DNA of 64,000 nucleotides from Sphingobacterium faecale (GTDB lineage: Bacteria; Bacteroidota; Bacteroidia; Sphingobacteriales; Sphingobacteriaceae): contig NZ_JAERTY010000011.1 in assembly GCF_016746095.1 (NCBI RefSeq), forward strand, positions 62,001-126,000, given 5' to 3'. A program made the translations under genes and the position numbers. Each line of letters starts with the position of its first letter. The stretch's first letter is position 1. The notes below the pieces were generated by a model. It searched no databases and had not been told where the DNA came from. It was given only the letters and a program-made list of their open reading frames with translations. Positions 1 to 8,753 of the stretch are shown in pieces.

Positions 1-1219
1 TGATTTCTATAAAGTCAAATTTATAAGCTTTCAATTTTTCGATAAAGGTGATGTAATCCTTCGGATCATTCAGTTCGATACCGATCAAAGCAGGGCCGCG
101 CTCACGTTCTGTTTTTTTGATATATTCAAAACGGGTGATATCGTCTTTGGGACCTAATACCTCAGTCACGAGTAAGCGCAATGCGCCGGGACGTTGTGGA
201 AATCGTACGATGAAGTAATGCTTAAATCCTTCGTATAATAGCGACATCTCCTTAATCTCACTCATCCTGTCGATATCATTATTTCCGCCTGACACAATGC
301 ATACCACCTTTTTGCCTTTGATTTCGTCCTTATGGAATTCTAATGCTGCAATTGATAAAGCACCAGCAGGCTCGACTACGATTGCATCCTTGTTGTATAA
401 TTCCAAGATCGTAGTGCATACCTTGCCTTCAGGAATGGATTTGATGCCGTCGAGCACCTGACTGCTGATATCGTAATTCAGCGTTCCGACTTTTTTTACT
501 GCGGCTCCATCCACGAATTTATTGATCTGTTCCAGTTCGATCGGACCATTATTCTGGATAGCAGCCTGCATAGAAGGAGCACCTTCAGGCTCTACACCAT
601 ATACCTTGATCAGCGGCGTATGTTTCTTGATGTGATACCCGATCCCCGAAGATAGTCCTCCGCCACCGATAGGGAGGATGATCACTTCCGTATCCGGGAG
701 ATCTTCTAGAATCTCTACGGCAACCGTTCCTTGACCCTCAATGATTTTAATATCGTCAAAAGGTGGGATGAAAGTCATACCATGTTTGTCGGCATATTCT
801 AAAGCTCCTTTTTGACAATCGTCAAAAGTATCTCCTACGAGTACTATTTCGATATTTCCATTGCCCCACATTTCTGTCTGTGTTACCTTTTGTCGAGGAG
901 TTGGGCCTGGCATGAATATTACACCTTTTATGTCCAGTCTTTTACAAGAGAAAGCAACACCCTGGGCATGGTTGCCTGCGCTAGCACATACTACCCCTCT
1001 CGTACGTTCTTCTTCCGTCAGACTGCTGATTTTATTGAATGCGCCACGCAGCTTATACGATCTGACGATCTGTAAGTCTTCTCTTTTCAGATAGATATCC
1101 GCTCCATATTTTTCAGACAGATGAATGTTATACTGTAACGGAGTGCGTGTTACAACTTCTTTTATGCGGTCCTTTGCCTGATGGCTATCTATTACCAATG
1201 TGGATAAATCTAAGCTCAT
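1..1219 (-). CDS. ilvA: Threonine dehydratase, biosynthetic (3' end outside window)
   Basis: Threonine deaminase converts threonine to 2-oxobutanoate, the committed step to isoleucine, using pyridoxal phosphate. I translated the reverse strand from the ATG at 1219. It starts MSLDLSTLVIDSHQAKDRIK and carries the PLP motif SYKLRGA (Lys56), a glycine-rich phosphate loop (IGGGGLSSG) and SGGNND. An ACT-like segment follows (FIVRFPQRPGALR). The frame is still open at base 1, so only about 406 codons are visible; the family form with one ACT-like domain is about 415-420 residues, so little is missing. It is the last visible gene of the ilv-leu operon, 26 bases after the leuA stop. The product could be feedback-inhibited through the ACT-like domain, as in the family. 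Confidence 0.93.
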   Translation of the reverse strand, partial: MSLDLSTLVIDSHQAKDRIKEVVTRTPLQYNIHLSEKYGADIYLKREDLQIVRSYKLRGAFNKISSLTEEERTRGVVCASAGNHAQGVAFSCKRLDIKGVIFMPGPTPRQKVTQTEMWGNGNIEIVLVGDTFDDCQKGALEYADKHGMTFIPPFDDIKIIEGQGTVAVEILEDLPDTEVIILPIGGGGLSSGIGYHIKKHTPLIKVYGVEPEGAPSMQAAIQNNGPIELEQINKFVDGAAVKKVGTLNYDISSQVLDGIKSIPEGKVCTTILELYNKDAIVVEPAGALSIAALEFHKDEIKGKKVVCIVSGGNNDIDRMSEIKEMSLLYEGFKHYFIVRFPQRPGALRLLVTEVLGPKDDITRFEYIKKTERERGPALIGIELNDPKDYITFIEKLKAYKFDFIEI

Positions 1220-1245
1220 TGTTTGTAGTTCTTCGTCGATCCCTT

Positions 1246-2400
1246 CTATTTCATTAATGAGAGCAAATCCTCGTCATTGATGTCTTTTTTTGCATCTGCC
1301 AGCGTTAGAAAACGTTCATATGTGTTTGCTAATGCATCTTTGTCTAAGTGATGACCTAGACGCTCTAAGTGATGCTTTAGCGCATGACGTCCCGAACGTG
1401 CAGTTAGGATAATGTCTGCCTCTTCCAGGCCGACATCTTCAGGACGTATGATCTCATAGTTTTCCCGATGTTTTAGGAAGCCGTCCTGGTGTATTCCCGA
1501 GCTATGTGCAAATGCATTACGCCCTACAATAGCCTTATTAGGTTGCACAGGCATATTCATCATGTCTGATACCTTTCTCGATAGATAGGTAAACATCTTA
1601 CTGTTAATATTCGATGTCAACCCTCCAAATGTTTGGTTATGGACTTTTAAGATCATAGCCACTTCTTCCAACGAGGTGTTCCCCGCACGCTCACCTATAC
1701 CATTGATCGTACATTCTACCTGCCGGGCGCCATTTTGTATAGCGGCGATTGAGTTTGCGGTTGCTAAGCCGAGGTCATTATGACAGTGCGCCGAGATGAT
1801 AGCTTGATCTATATTGCTCACGTGTTCGGTCAGGTATTTGATTTTAGCACCATATTGATCGGGTAAGCAGTAGCCGTTCGTGTCCGGAATATTCACTACG
1901 GTAGCTCCGGCTCCGATGACAGCTTCAACCATTTTTGCGAGAAACTCTAGATCAGCACGCCCTGCATCTTCCGCATAGAACTCTACATCTTCTACATAAG
2001 ACTTCGCGTGTTTCACTGCCGCGACAGCGCGCTCCAGGATTTCTTCACGTGTACTGTTGAATTTATATTTAATGTGCATGTCCGAAGAACCGATACCCGT
2101 ATGAATACGAGGACGCTTAGCAAACTTTAAAGCGTCAGCAGCTACATCTATATCGTTTTTGTTGGCCCTTGTCAGTGCACATATAATGACATCATTGACA
2201 GCCTTTGAAAGCTCCACTACCGACTGAAAGTCTCCAGGACTCGATACGGGGAAGCCTGCTTCAATGACATCTACTCCTAAGTTTTCTAGATCTTTTGCAA
2301 TCTCTATCTTCTCGGTGGTAGAAAGTTGACAGCCCGGAACCTGTTCGCCATCGCGTAATGTGGTGTCAAAAATGTATAAGTGATTAGGATCGTGTAACAT
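1246..2400 (-). CDS. leuA: 2-isopropylmalate synthase, short form without regulatory domain
   Basis: Condenses 2-oxoisovalerate with acetyl-CoA, the first leucine-specific step. The 384 residues show the HMGL-family motif FDTTLRDGEQ at 11-20, the metal-binding HCHND (His205, His207) and the NGIGERAGN loop ending at Asn241, then a helical subdomain. The protein stops near residue 384, whereas classical LeuA enzymes are about 500-570 residues with a C-terminal leucine-binding regulatory domain. That domain is absent here. Homocitrate synthase or citramalate synthase are alternatives by fold, but the position beside leuB, leuC and leuD makes LeuA by far the best call. The ATG at 2400 is preceded by an AT-rich, repeat-containing spacer. 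Confidence 0.93.
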   Translation of the reverse strand: MLHDPNHLYIFDTTLRDGEQVPGCQLSTTEKIEIAKDLENLGVDVIEAGFPVSSPGDFQSVVELSKAVNDVIICALTRANKNDIDVAADALKFAKRPRIHTGIGSSDMHIKYKFNSTREEILERAVAAVKHAKSYVEDVEFYAEDAGRADLEFLAKMVEAVIGAGATVVNIPDTNGYCLPDQYGAKIKYLTEHVSNIDQAIISAHCHNDLGLATANSIAAIQNGARQVECTINGIGERAGNTSLEEVAMILKVHNQTFGGLTSNINSKMFTYLSRKVSDMMNMPVQPNKAIVGRNAFAHSSGIHQDGFLKHRENYEIIRPEDVGLEEADIILTARSGRHALKHHLERLGHHLDKDALANTYERFLTLADAKKDINDEDLLSLMK

Positions 2401-2415
2401 AATTTTTTAATTAAA

Positions 2416-2481
2416 AAGTTAAAATTAAAAATTTCTTAGTCGGTAGTCAGTGATCAGTAGTCAGACTCTATGCTAACTACT
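2416..2481. repeat. Heptad repeats and hairpin in the leuB-leuA spacer
   Basis: Read in 7-base steps on the plus strand from 2437, the spacer gives TAGTCGG, TAGTCAG, TGATCAG, TAGTCAG (2437-2464), preceded in the same register by AAGTTAA and AATTAAA. The last arm AGTAGTCAG (2456-2464) can pair with CTAACTACT (2473-2481) around an 8-base loop, with 8 of 9 positions matching. This resembles the larger heptad arrays at 10254-10358 and 12106-12196 in the same operon. The function is unknown; it lies between the leuB stop and the leuA start. Confidence 0.6.
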
Positions 2482-2493
2482 TATACCTCATTA

Positions 2494-3567
2494 CTAATTT
2501 ATAAACTCCAGTACCTTTTGTCCCATTTCGTTTGTGCCCAATATTTTATCCTGAGGCGTGTCTGCATTGGCGATGTCACCCGTTCTCCAACCTGCCTTAA
2601 GCGTTTCAGCTACAGCAGTTGTAACCGCTTTCGCCTCTTCCTGCAAACCAAAAGCGATGTCCAGCATTAATGCTGCCGATAGTATAGAAGCTAAGGGATT
2701 AGCCTTGTTTTGTCCGGCAATATCATGCGCAGATCCATGAATCGGCTCGAAGAATCCGGTTCCGTCACCGATAGAAGCAGACGCGAGCATACCCATAGAG
2801 CCTGCAATCTGAGATGCCTCATCGGTCAATATATCTCCAAATAGATTTGCGGTAAGGACCACGTCGAACTTCTTTGGATTTTTTACCAATTGCATGGCCG
2901 CATTGTCGATAAACATGTGTTCCGTTTCGACATCTGGATATTCTGCTGCGATCTCCTGTACCACTTCTCTCCAAAGACGCGATGTTTCCAACACATTTGC
3001 TTTGTCTACTGAACATAGTTTTTTGCTACGGGTACGTGCGGCTTCATAGGCTTTGCGCGTGATACGTTCTACTTCATAACGATGGTAGTTCATTAAATCT
3101 GACGCGAAAGTATTATCATTATTTCTTTTCTTTTCACCAAAGTAAACATCTCCAGTCAACTCCCGAAAAAATAAAATATCTGTTCCACGTAACACTTCCG
3201 GCTTTAAGCTCGATGCATCTAATAGTTCGTCGAATAATAAGATAGGACGTAGATTGGCGTAAAGGCCCAAATCTTTACGGATTTTTAATAAGCCTTGTTC
3301 AGGGCGTACTTTGGCCGAAGGATCGTTGTCATACTTCGCGTGTCCGATCGCTCCAAAAAGTATGGCGTCAGCTGCCTTTGCTTTTTCCAGTGTTTCGTCA
3401 GGAAGCGGGTTTCCAGTCGCCTCTATTGCAGTGTGTCCCATTATTGCTTCATCAAAAACAAATTCATGATGGTGTTTTTGTGCAATAGCTTCCAATACTT
3501 GTTTACCCCAGGTTGTAACTTCTTGTCCAATTCCATCGCCTGGAATAATAAGGATATTTTTCTTCAT
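2494..3567 (-). CDS. leuB: 3-isopropylmalate dehydrogenase
   Basis: Oxidises and decarboxylates 3-isopropylmalate to 2-oxoisocaproate with NAD+, the third leucine step. The protein begins MKKNILIIPGDGIGQEV, typical of beta-decarboxylating dehydrogenases, and has RELTGDVYFGE, the metal-site DNAAMQLVKNP segment and the nucleotide-site region around HGSAHDIAGQNKANP. I chose the ATG at 3567 (357 residues); a TTG three codons upstream is the only longer option and adds nothing conserved. It is separated from leuD by the ABC ATPase gene, an unusual interruption of leuCD-leuB. Confidence 0.95.
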   Translation of the reverse strand: MKKNILIIPGDGIGQEVTTWGKQVLEAIAQKHHHEFVFDEAIMGHTAIEATGNPLPDETLEKAKAADAILFGAIGHAKYDNDPSAKVRPEQGLLKIRKDLGLYANLRPILLFDELLDASSLKPEVLRGTDILFFRELTGDVYFGEKKRNNDNTFASDLMNYHRYEVERITRKAYEAARTRSKKLCSVDKANVLETSRLWREVVQEIAAEYPDVETEHMFIDNAAMQLVKNPKKFDVVLTANLFGDILTDEASQIAGSMGMLASASIGDGTGFFEPIHGSAHDIAGQNKANPLASILSAALMLDIAFGLQEEAKAVTTAVAETLKAGWRTGDIANADTPQDKILGTNEMGQKVLEFIN

Positions 3568-3573
3568 TATCTT

Positions 3574-3650
3574 CAAAGTAAAAGTAAAAAGTAAAAAGTA
3601 AAAAACACTGTGGCTGTCCTTTACGCTTGTTTTTACTGTGTTGCGTTTTC
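3574..3650. repeat. A-rich AAAAGTA repeat spacer before leuB
   Basis: On the plus strand the GTA word recurs at 3578, 3584, 3591 and 3598, so steps of 6, 7 and 7 bases, within A-rich sequence. A roughly complementary TTTTTACT word lies near 3634-3641. It is a weaker relative of the heptad spacers elsewhere in this operon, sitting between the ABC ATPase stop and the leuB start. A simple A-rich untranslated leader is the plain alternative. Confidence 0.35.
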
Positions 3651-3656
3651 TGTTTT

Positions 3657-5126
3657 TTAATAGGTCTCTTTTTCTATATGATATGTTACGGTATGTACTT
3701 GGCCCTTTTCTAATACGATTCTATGTTCTATGCACGATGGTAATAAGCTTTCGTAATGACCTACATAAATTAAGGTTTTACCATATTGTGCTAATTCATC
3801 GACAACATCATTGAAATATTTGGTCTGCTCTGCATCAAGACCTTGGCAGGGTTCATCCAATACCAATAGAGGTGGATTCTTGACAATAGTGCGTGCTAGT
3901 AAAGCCAGACGTTGTTTACCTAACGGTAAGGTCTGGAGCCGCTGATCTTTCAAATCAGTAAGTCCGAAAAATGCTAAGAGCTCATCAATCTTTTTCTTCT
4001 CTTCAAATTTTACATCCACAAACCAGCCAATACTATCATAAAAACCCGATGCTATAGTGTGCCATACCGTCGCATTTTGATCAAAATACCAATGCATCTC
4101 AGGAGAGATAATGCCGATCTTTTCTTTGATATCCCAGATACTCTCCCCTGTACCACGTTTTTGATCAAAAAGATAAATATCCAGTCCATAAGATTGCGGA
4201 TGATCGCCGTTAATCAAACTTAGTAAAGTTGATTTTCCTGATCCGTTGGGTCCTTGCAATAACCACTTTTCGCCGACTTTAACTTCCCAGGAAACGTCCC
4301 TAAGAACCTCCTTGTCTCCATATCGGATATGGATGTTTTGAAGTTTGGCTACGACCTTATAAGGGGTGGGCGGGGCTGCCAACAAAAAGTCGGGAAGCCG
4401 CATTTTTTCTCTGGGGGCATTCTTGGTTAGTTGGTCCCAGCTGTCGACCTGTTCCAATTGACCATTTACGATATGGGCAAATCGGTTGATAGCTCGTGGT
4501 AGCTGTTGATCATTACTGATCAAAATGAGCTGTACACCTTCTTGTACGAGATCGTCAAGCCAGTTGTTTAAGGTTATACGGGACTGTTTATCCAATCCCG
4601 TATAAGGTTCGTCAATAATCAATAGCTGTGGTTTAGCCCATAAACCTTTGATCAGTTGCAATTTTTTATGTTCTCCACTAGACAGCTCAATCAGCTGCGT
4701 AGCGCGTGTGCTTTCAAAACCAAAGTCTTTTATACGCTGTTCTATATCCGTTAGGTCAAGGTTCTCCTTGTGTCCATAGTGTTCCAGTTCTGCCTGTACG
4801 GTCAGTGTATCCTGCCCTTGATGTTTATTGTAGCGTTGCTGGTAATAGAAATTACGGTCCCCTTCCAGATTAGTAAACTGATACCAGTTGGATATATAGA
4901 TTGCTTTAGAAGGAAGCAGACTATGCTGTACATAGTTTATTCTTATCGTCTGCTCCACTATTTCTTCGCTCACAATAGCTTGAGCGAGAGTTGTCTTGCC
5001 GGAACCACTTTCACCTCCTAAAAGGTAATTTTCCCCTTTGTTGATGGACCATGAAAGATTATCCAATACTTTTTTACTGCCGTATCGGATGGTTAATTTA
5101 TTGATATGCACAAAGGGCTCCAGCAT
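3657..5126 (-). CDS. Duplicated ABC ATPase (ModF-like), no membrane domain
   Basis: This 489-residue protein is two ABC ATPase domains in tandem. The first has Walker A GGESGSGKTT, signature LSSGEHKK and Walker B LLIIDEPYTGLD. The second has Walker A GPNGSGKST, a degenerate signature (LPLGKQR where LSGGQ is usual) and LLVLDEPCQGLD. It has no transmembrane segment, so alone it is not a transporter. The architecture matches the ModF/PhrA-type soluble double ATPases, whose exact role is poorly known. It sits 6 bases after the leuD stop, inside the leucine operon, so it is co-transcribed with the pathway. A link to branched-chain amino acid synthesis is only inferred from position. Confidence 0.8.
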   Translation of the reverse strand: MLEPFVHINKLTIRYGSKKVLDNLSWSINKGENYLLGGESGSGKTTLAQAIVSEEIVEQTIRINYVQHSLLPSKAIYISNWYQFTNLEGDRNFYYQQRYNKHQGQDTLTVQAELEHYGHKENLDLTDIEQRIKDFGFESTRATQLIELSSGEHKKLQLIKGLWAKPQLLIIDEPYTGLDKQSRITLNNWLDDLVQEGVQLILISNDQQLPRAINRFAHIVNGQLEQVDSWDQLTKNAPREKMRLPDFLLAAPPTPYKVVAKLQNIHIRYGDKEVLRDVSWEVKVGEKWLLQGPNGSGKSTLLSLINGDHPQSYGLDIYLFDQKRGTGESIWDIKEKIGIISPEMHWYFDQNATVWHTIASGFYDSIGWFVDVKFEEKKKIDELLAFFGLTDLKDQRLQTLPLGKQRLALLARTIVKNPPLLVLDEPCQGLDAEQTKYFNDVVDELAQYGKTLIYVGHYESLLPSCIEHRIVLEKGQVHTVTYHIEKETY

Positions 5127-5132
5127 ATGATT

Positions 5133-5735
5133 TTACGAATAAAAAGAGAAAGGTCTCGTTTTCTCAAACTCCTTAACCTGATCCGTGTGGCTCAAGATAA
5201 AATCTATATCGTCATATCCATTGATCAGGCAGGACTTTTTGTAAGGATTGATTTCAAATTCATAGGAATCACCCGTTGCGACAACTGTTACTTTCTGAGC
5301 TTCCAGATCAACTTCGATAGTCGTCATTGGATCTTTAAAAACAGCAGCAAATATCTTTTCTAAAAAATCTTCAGGTACGGTGATTGGGAGTACACCGTTA
5401 TTGAGAGCATTACCTTTAAAGATGTCGGCAAAAAATGAGCTGATAACGACATCAAAGCCATAGTCCTGCAGCGCCCAAGCAGCGTGTTCACGTGATGACC
5501 CACAACCAAAATTTTTACCCGCAACCAAGACCTTCCCTACGTAGGTAGGATCATTCATCACAAAATCAGTTTTAGGCTGATTGTCGCTGTCATAACGCCA
5601 GTCGCGGAATAGGTTTTCGCCAAACCCTTCTCTCGTCGTTGCTTTCAAGAACCGCGCAGGGATAATCTGATCGGTATCAATATTTTCAATAGGCAATGGA
5701 ACTACCCTTGAACTTAATTTTTCAAATTTTTTCAT
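5133..5735 (-). CDS. leuD: 3-isopropylmalate dehydratase small subunit
   Basis: Small (swivelling) subunit of isopropylmalate isomerase, which pairs with LeuC to interconvert 2- and 3-isopropylmalate. The 200 residues contain the family motif NFGCGSSREHAAWAL and an N-terminal PLPIENIDTDQIIPARFLK-type segment. The length is typical. Its ATG lies one base after the leuC stop, consistent with coupled translation of the two subunits. Confidence 0.96.
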   Translation of the reverse strand: MKKFEKLSSRVVPLPIENIDTDQIIPARFLKATTREGFGENLFRDWRYDSDNQPKTDFVMNDPTYVGKVLVAGKNFGCGSSREHAAWALQDYGFDVVISSFFADIFKGNALNNGVLPITVPEDFLEKIFAAVFKDPMTTIEVDLEAQKVTVVATGDSYEFEINPYKKSCLINGYDDIDFILSHTDQVKEFEKTRPFSFYS

Positions 5736-5736
5736 A

Positions 5737-7134
5737 CTATATCAATTCTCTAACATCTACAACTCTACCCTTAATGGCTGCCGCCGCTGCTGTAAGTGGA
5801 CTCACCAACATGGTACGGGCATTGGGGCCTTGACGTCCTTCAAAGTTGCGGTTAGATGTGGATACACAATATTTTCCGGAAGGGATTTTGTCTTCATTCA
5901 TACCTAGGCACGCTGAGCAGCCCGGTTCGCGTAATTGAAAACCCGCTTCTTCAAATATCTTGTCTATACCCTCTGATTTAGCTTGTGCTTCCACCTGCTT
6001 CGATCCAGGTACGATCCATACTTCTACACCTTCTGCCTTCTGTTTGCCCTTAACAAATGCTGCTACTTGACGCAGATCTTCAATACGAGAGTTCGTACAG
6101 CTTCCAATGAAAACATAATCTACCGGTTTGTCCAATATCCGATCGCCATCTTTGAAACCCATGTAGTCCAATGCTTTCTGATAAGAAGGCCGCTCATTAT
6201 CCGGTTGAGAGACTGTAGTTGGGATGTTTTCAGTCACACCTATTCCCATTCCTGGGTTGGTGCCATAGGTGATCATAGGTTGGATATCAGCAGCATCAAA
6301 TGTCAATACAGCATCGAATGTTGCATCTGTGTCCGTGTATAGCGTTTCCCAGTAGGCTACGGCATTGTCCCAAGCTTCACCTTTAGGAGCGAATTCTCTG
6401 CCTTTGATATAATCAAATGTAGTCTGGTCAGGAGCGATCAGGCCGCCCCGAGCACCCATTTCGATACTCATGTTACACACAGTCATTCTGCCTTCCATGC
6501 TCAATGAGCGAATTGCTGATCCAGCAAATTCTACAAAGTATCCGGTGCCACCAGCGGCTGTTGTTTTTGAAATAACATATAATATGATATCCTTTGCTCC
6601 AACACCTTTACCCAATTCACCATTGATTTCAATTTTCATGGTCTTGGGCTTCTGCTGTAGTAGACATTGTGTTGCGAATACCTGTTCTACCTGAGATGTA
6701 CCTATGCCAAAAGCGATAGCTCCAAATGCGCCATGGGTAGAGGTGTGGCTATCTCCACAGACCATCGTTTTCCCAGGAAGTGTAATTCCCAGCTCTGGAC
6801 CTATCACATGTACAATACCCTGATAGGGATGACCTAAACCATATAACTCTACTCCAAACTCTTTACAGTTCTTAGTGAGCATATCCACTTGATAGCGCGA
6901 TAATTCTTCCTTGATAGGTAGATGTTGGTCTAAAGTTGGGACATTATGGTCTGCTGTTGCTACCGTCTGTTGCGGACGAAATACAGGAAGGCCTCTTTTG
7001 CGCAATCCGTCAAAAGCCTGAGGTGAGGTCACCTCATGGATAAGATGGGTATCGATATATAAGATATCAGGAAACCCTTCTTGATGCTTGACGACGTGCG
7101 CATCCCAAATTTTTTCTACTAATGTTTTTCCCAT
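5737..7134 (-). CDS. leuC: 3-isopropylmalate dehydratase large subunit
   Basis: Large, iron-sulfur subunit of isopropylmalate isomerase (aconitase family). The reading frame shows VCGDSHTSTHGAFGA, the cluster cysteine in GSCTNSR and the pair in CSACLG. I place the start at the ATG at 7134, giving MGKTLVEKIWDAHVV and 465 residues, the usual length. The upstream 16 codons of the open frame are not conserved in character. It follows ilvC by 100 bases and precedes leuD by one. Confidence 0.96.
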   Translation of the reverse strand: MGKTLVEKIWDAHVVKHQEGFPDILYIDTHLIHEVTSPQAFDGLRKRGLPVFRPQQTVATADHNVPTLDQHLPIKEELSRYQVDMLTKNCKEFGVELYGLGHPYQGIVHVIGPELGITLPGKTMVCGDSHTSTHGAFGAIAFGIGTSQVEQVFATQCLLQQKPKTMKIEINGELGKGVGAKDIILYVISKTTAAGGTGYFVEFAGSAIRSLSMEGRMTVCNMSIEMGARGGLIAPDQTTFDYIKGREFAPKGEAWDNAVAYWETLYTDTDATFDAVLTFDAADIQPMITYGTNPGMGIGVTENIPTTVSQPDNERPSYQKALDYMGFKDGDRILDKPVDYVFIGSCTNSRIEDLRQVAAFVKGKQKAEGVEVWIVPGSKQVEAQAKSEGIDKIFEEAGFQLREPGCSACLGMNEDKIPSGKYCVSTSNRNFEGRQGPNARTMLVSPLTAAAAAIKGRVVDVRELI

Positions 7135-7234
7135 TTTCTCTCTTTCTTCTATATAGTTGTAATTTTCAAAAAGGAGGGTCAATTATAATATTTATAATTT
7201 ACCCTCCGTTTTCTGCATTAAAATTACGAAAAAA

Positions 7235-8716
7235 TTAAATTGTTTTAATGGCTTTCATTGCCGTCATTGCTTTACGCAGTTCACGGCCCACCACTTCTAC
7301 CGGATGGTTACGCAATACGTCATTGATTTGAACCAATTTGATGTTGTCTACGCCGTTGTCTTTTCCTGCGTTGAAGCTTTTACCAACGACATCTGTATCT
7401 ATTTTGGTCATGAAGTTTGCCAATAATGGTTTACAGGCCTGATCAAATAAGTAACAGCCATATTCCGCGGTGTCTGAAATTACGCGGTTCATTTCAAAGA
7501 GTTTTTTGCGGGCAATTGTATTAGCGATCAACGGAGTCTCGTGTAAGGACTCGTAATACGCGGATTCTGGTTTGATGCCTGCCTCGACCATAGTCTCAAA
7601 AGCAAGTTCTACACCAGCCCGTACAAAAGCTACCATTAATACATAGTTGTCAAAGTATTCCTGTTCCGCGATTTTAACATCGCCTGCAGGTGTTTTTTCG
7701 AAAGCAGTTTCACCTGTTTCCGCTCTCCATTTCAAGAGGTTGGCGTCACCATTTGCCCAGTCTTCCATCATGGTCTTGCTGAATTCGCCCGACATGATAT
7801 CATCCTGGTGTTTTTGGAACAATGGACGCATGATATCTTTTAGTTCCTCAGACAGTTCAAATGCCTTTACTTTAGCTGGGTTGCTGAGACGATCCATCAT
7901 ACCTGTTACGCCACCATGCTTTAACGCCTCCGTGATTACTTCTACACCGTACTGAACTAATTTTGAAGCATAGCCAGCATCAATACCCTTTTCCAACATT
8001 TTGTCAAAGGAAAGGATAGAGCCCGTCTGCAATAGGCCACACAGGATAGTCTGCTCTCCCATTAAATCGGATTTTACTTCCGCAACGAAAGAAGACTTCA
8101 ATACACCTGCGCGGTGGCCACCTGTACCTACGCAGTATGCTTTTGCCTCAGCCCAGCCCTTACCTTGAGGATCGTTTTCAGGGTGTACTGCAATTAGAGT
8201 AGGTACTCCAAAACCTCTTAAATATTCGGCACGGACTTCAGAACCTGGACATTTAGGGGCTACCATGATAACTGTAAGGTCTTTACGCACTTGCATGCCT
8301 TCTTCGACGATGTTGAAACCATGTGAATAAGAAAGCGTAGCTCCTTGTTTCATCAGCGGCATGACCGCATTAACTACCGAAGTATGTTGTTTATCTGGAG
8401 TTAGGTTGATAACTAGGTCAGCTGTTGGAATGAGCTCATCATACGTACCAACTTTAAAATTATTATCTGTTGCATTTTTCCAGGAATCTCTTTTCTGTTC
8501 AATAGCTTCTTTGCGTAACGCGTAGGATACGTCTAGTCCGCTGTCTCTAAGGTTAAGACCTTGGTTCAACCCTTGCGCACCCGCACCTACGATTACTATT
8601 TTTTTACCCTTTAAAGCTTCTACGCCATCCGCAAACTCTGAAGAATTCATGAATTCTGCTATACCCAACTGGTTCAATTGCTCTCTAAGAGGTAATGTGT
8701 TGAAATAATTTGCCAT
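7235..8716 (-). CDS. ilvC: Ketol-acid reductoisomerase, class II (long form)
   Basis: Isomerises and reduces acetolactate and acetohydroxybutyrate with NADPH, shared by the valine, leucine and isoleucine routes. The 493 residues start MANYFNTLPLREQLNQLG, with the Rossmann motif GAGAQGLNQG and SYALRKEA. The length and the two repeated C-terminal knotted domains mark the class II enzyme known from enterobacteria and plants, not the 330-residue class I enzyme. Over most of its length it reads close to E. coli IlvC, including the segments HPENDP and MGEQTILCG. It lies between the DinB-like gene and leuC in the operon. Confidence 0.96.
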   Translation of the reverse strand: MANYFNTLPLREQLNQLGIAEFMNSSEFADGVEALKGKKIVIVGAGAQGLNQGLNLRDSGLDVSYALRKEAIEQKRDSWKNATDNNFKVGTYDELIPTADLVINLTPDKQHTSVVNAVMPLMKQGATLSYSHGFNIVEEGMQVRKDLTVIMVAPKCPGSEVRAEYLRGFGVPTLIAVHPENDPQGKGWAEAKAYCVGTGGHRAGVLKSSFVAEVKSDLMGEQTILCGLLQTGSILSFDKMLEKGIDAGYASKLVQYGVEVITEALKHGGVTGMMDRLSNPAKVKAFELSEELKDIMRPLFQKHQDDIMSGEFSKTMMEDWANGDANLLKWRAETGETAFEKTPAGDVKIAEQEYFDNYVLMVAFVRAGVELAFETMVEAGIKPESAYYESLHETPLIANTIARKKLFEMNRVISDTAEYGCYLFDQACKPLLANFMTKIDTDVVGKSFNAGKDNGVDNIKLVQINDVLRNHPVEVVGRELRKAMTAMKAIKTI

Positions 8717-8753
8717 TGTTTTACTATTTAAAATTTTCTTTTTAAAGATTTAG

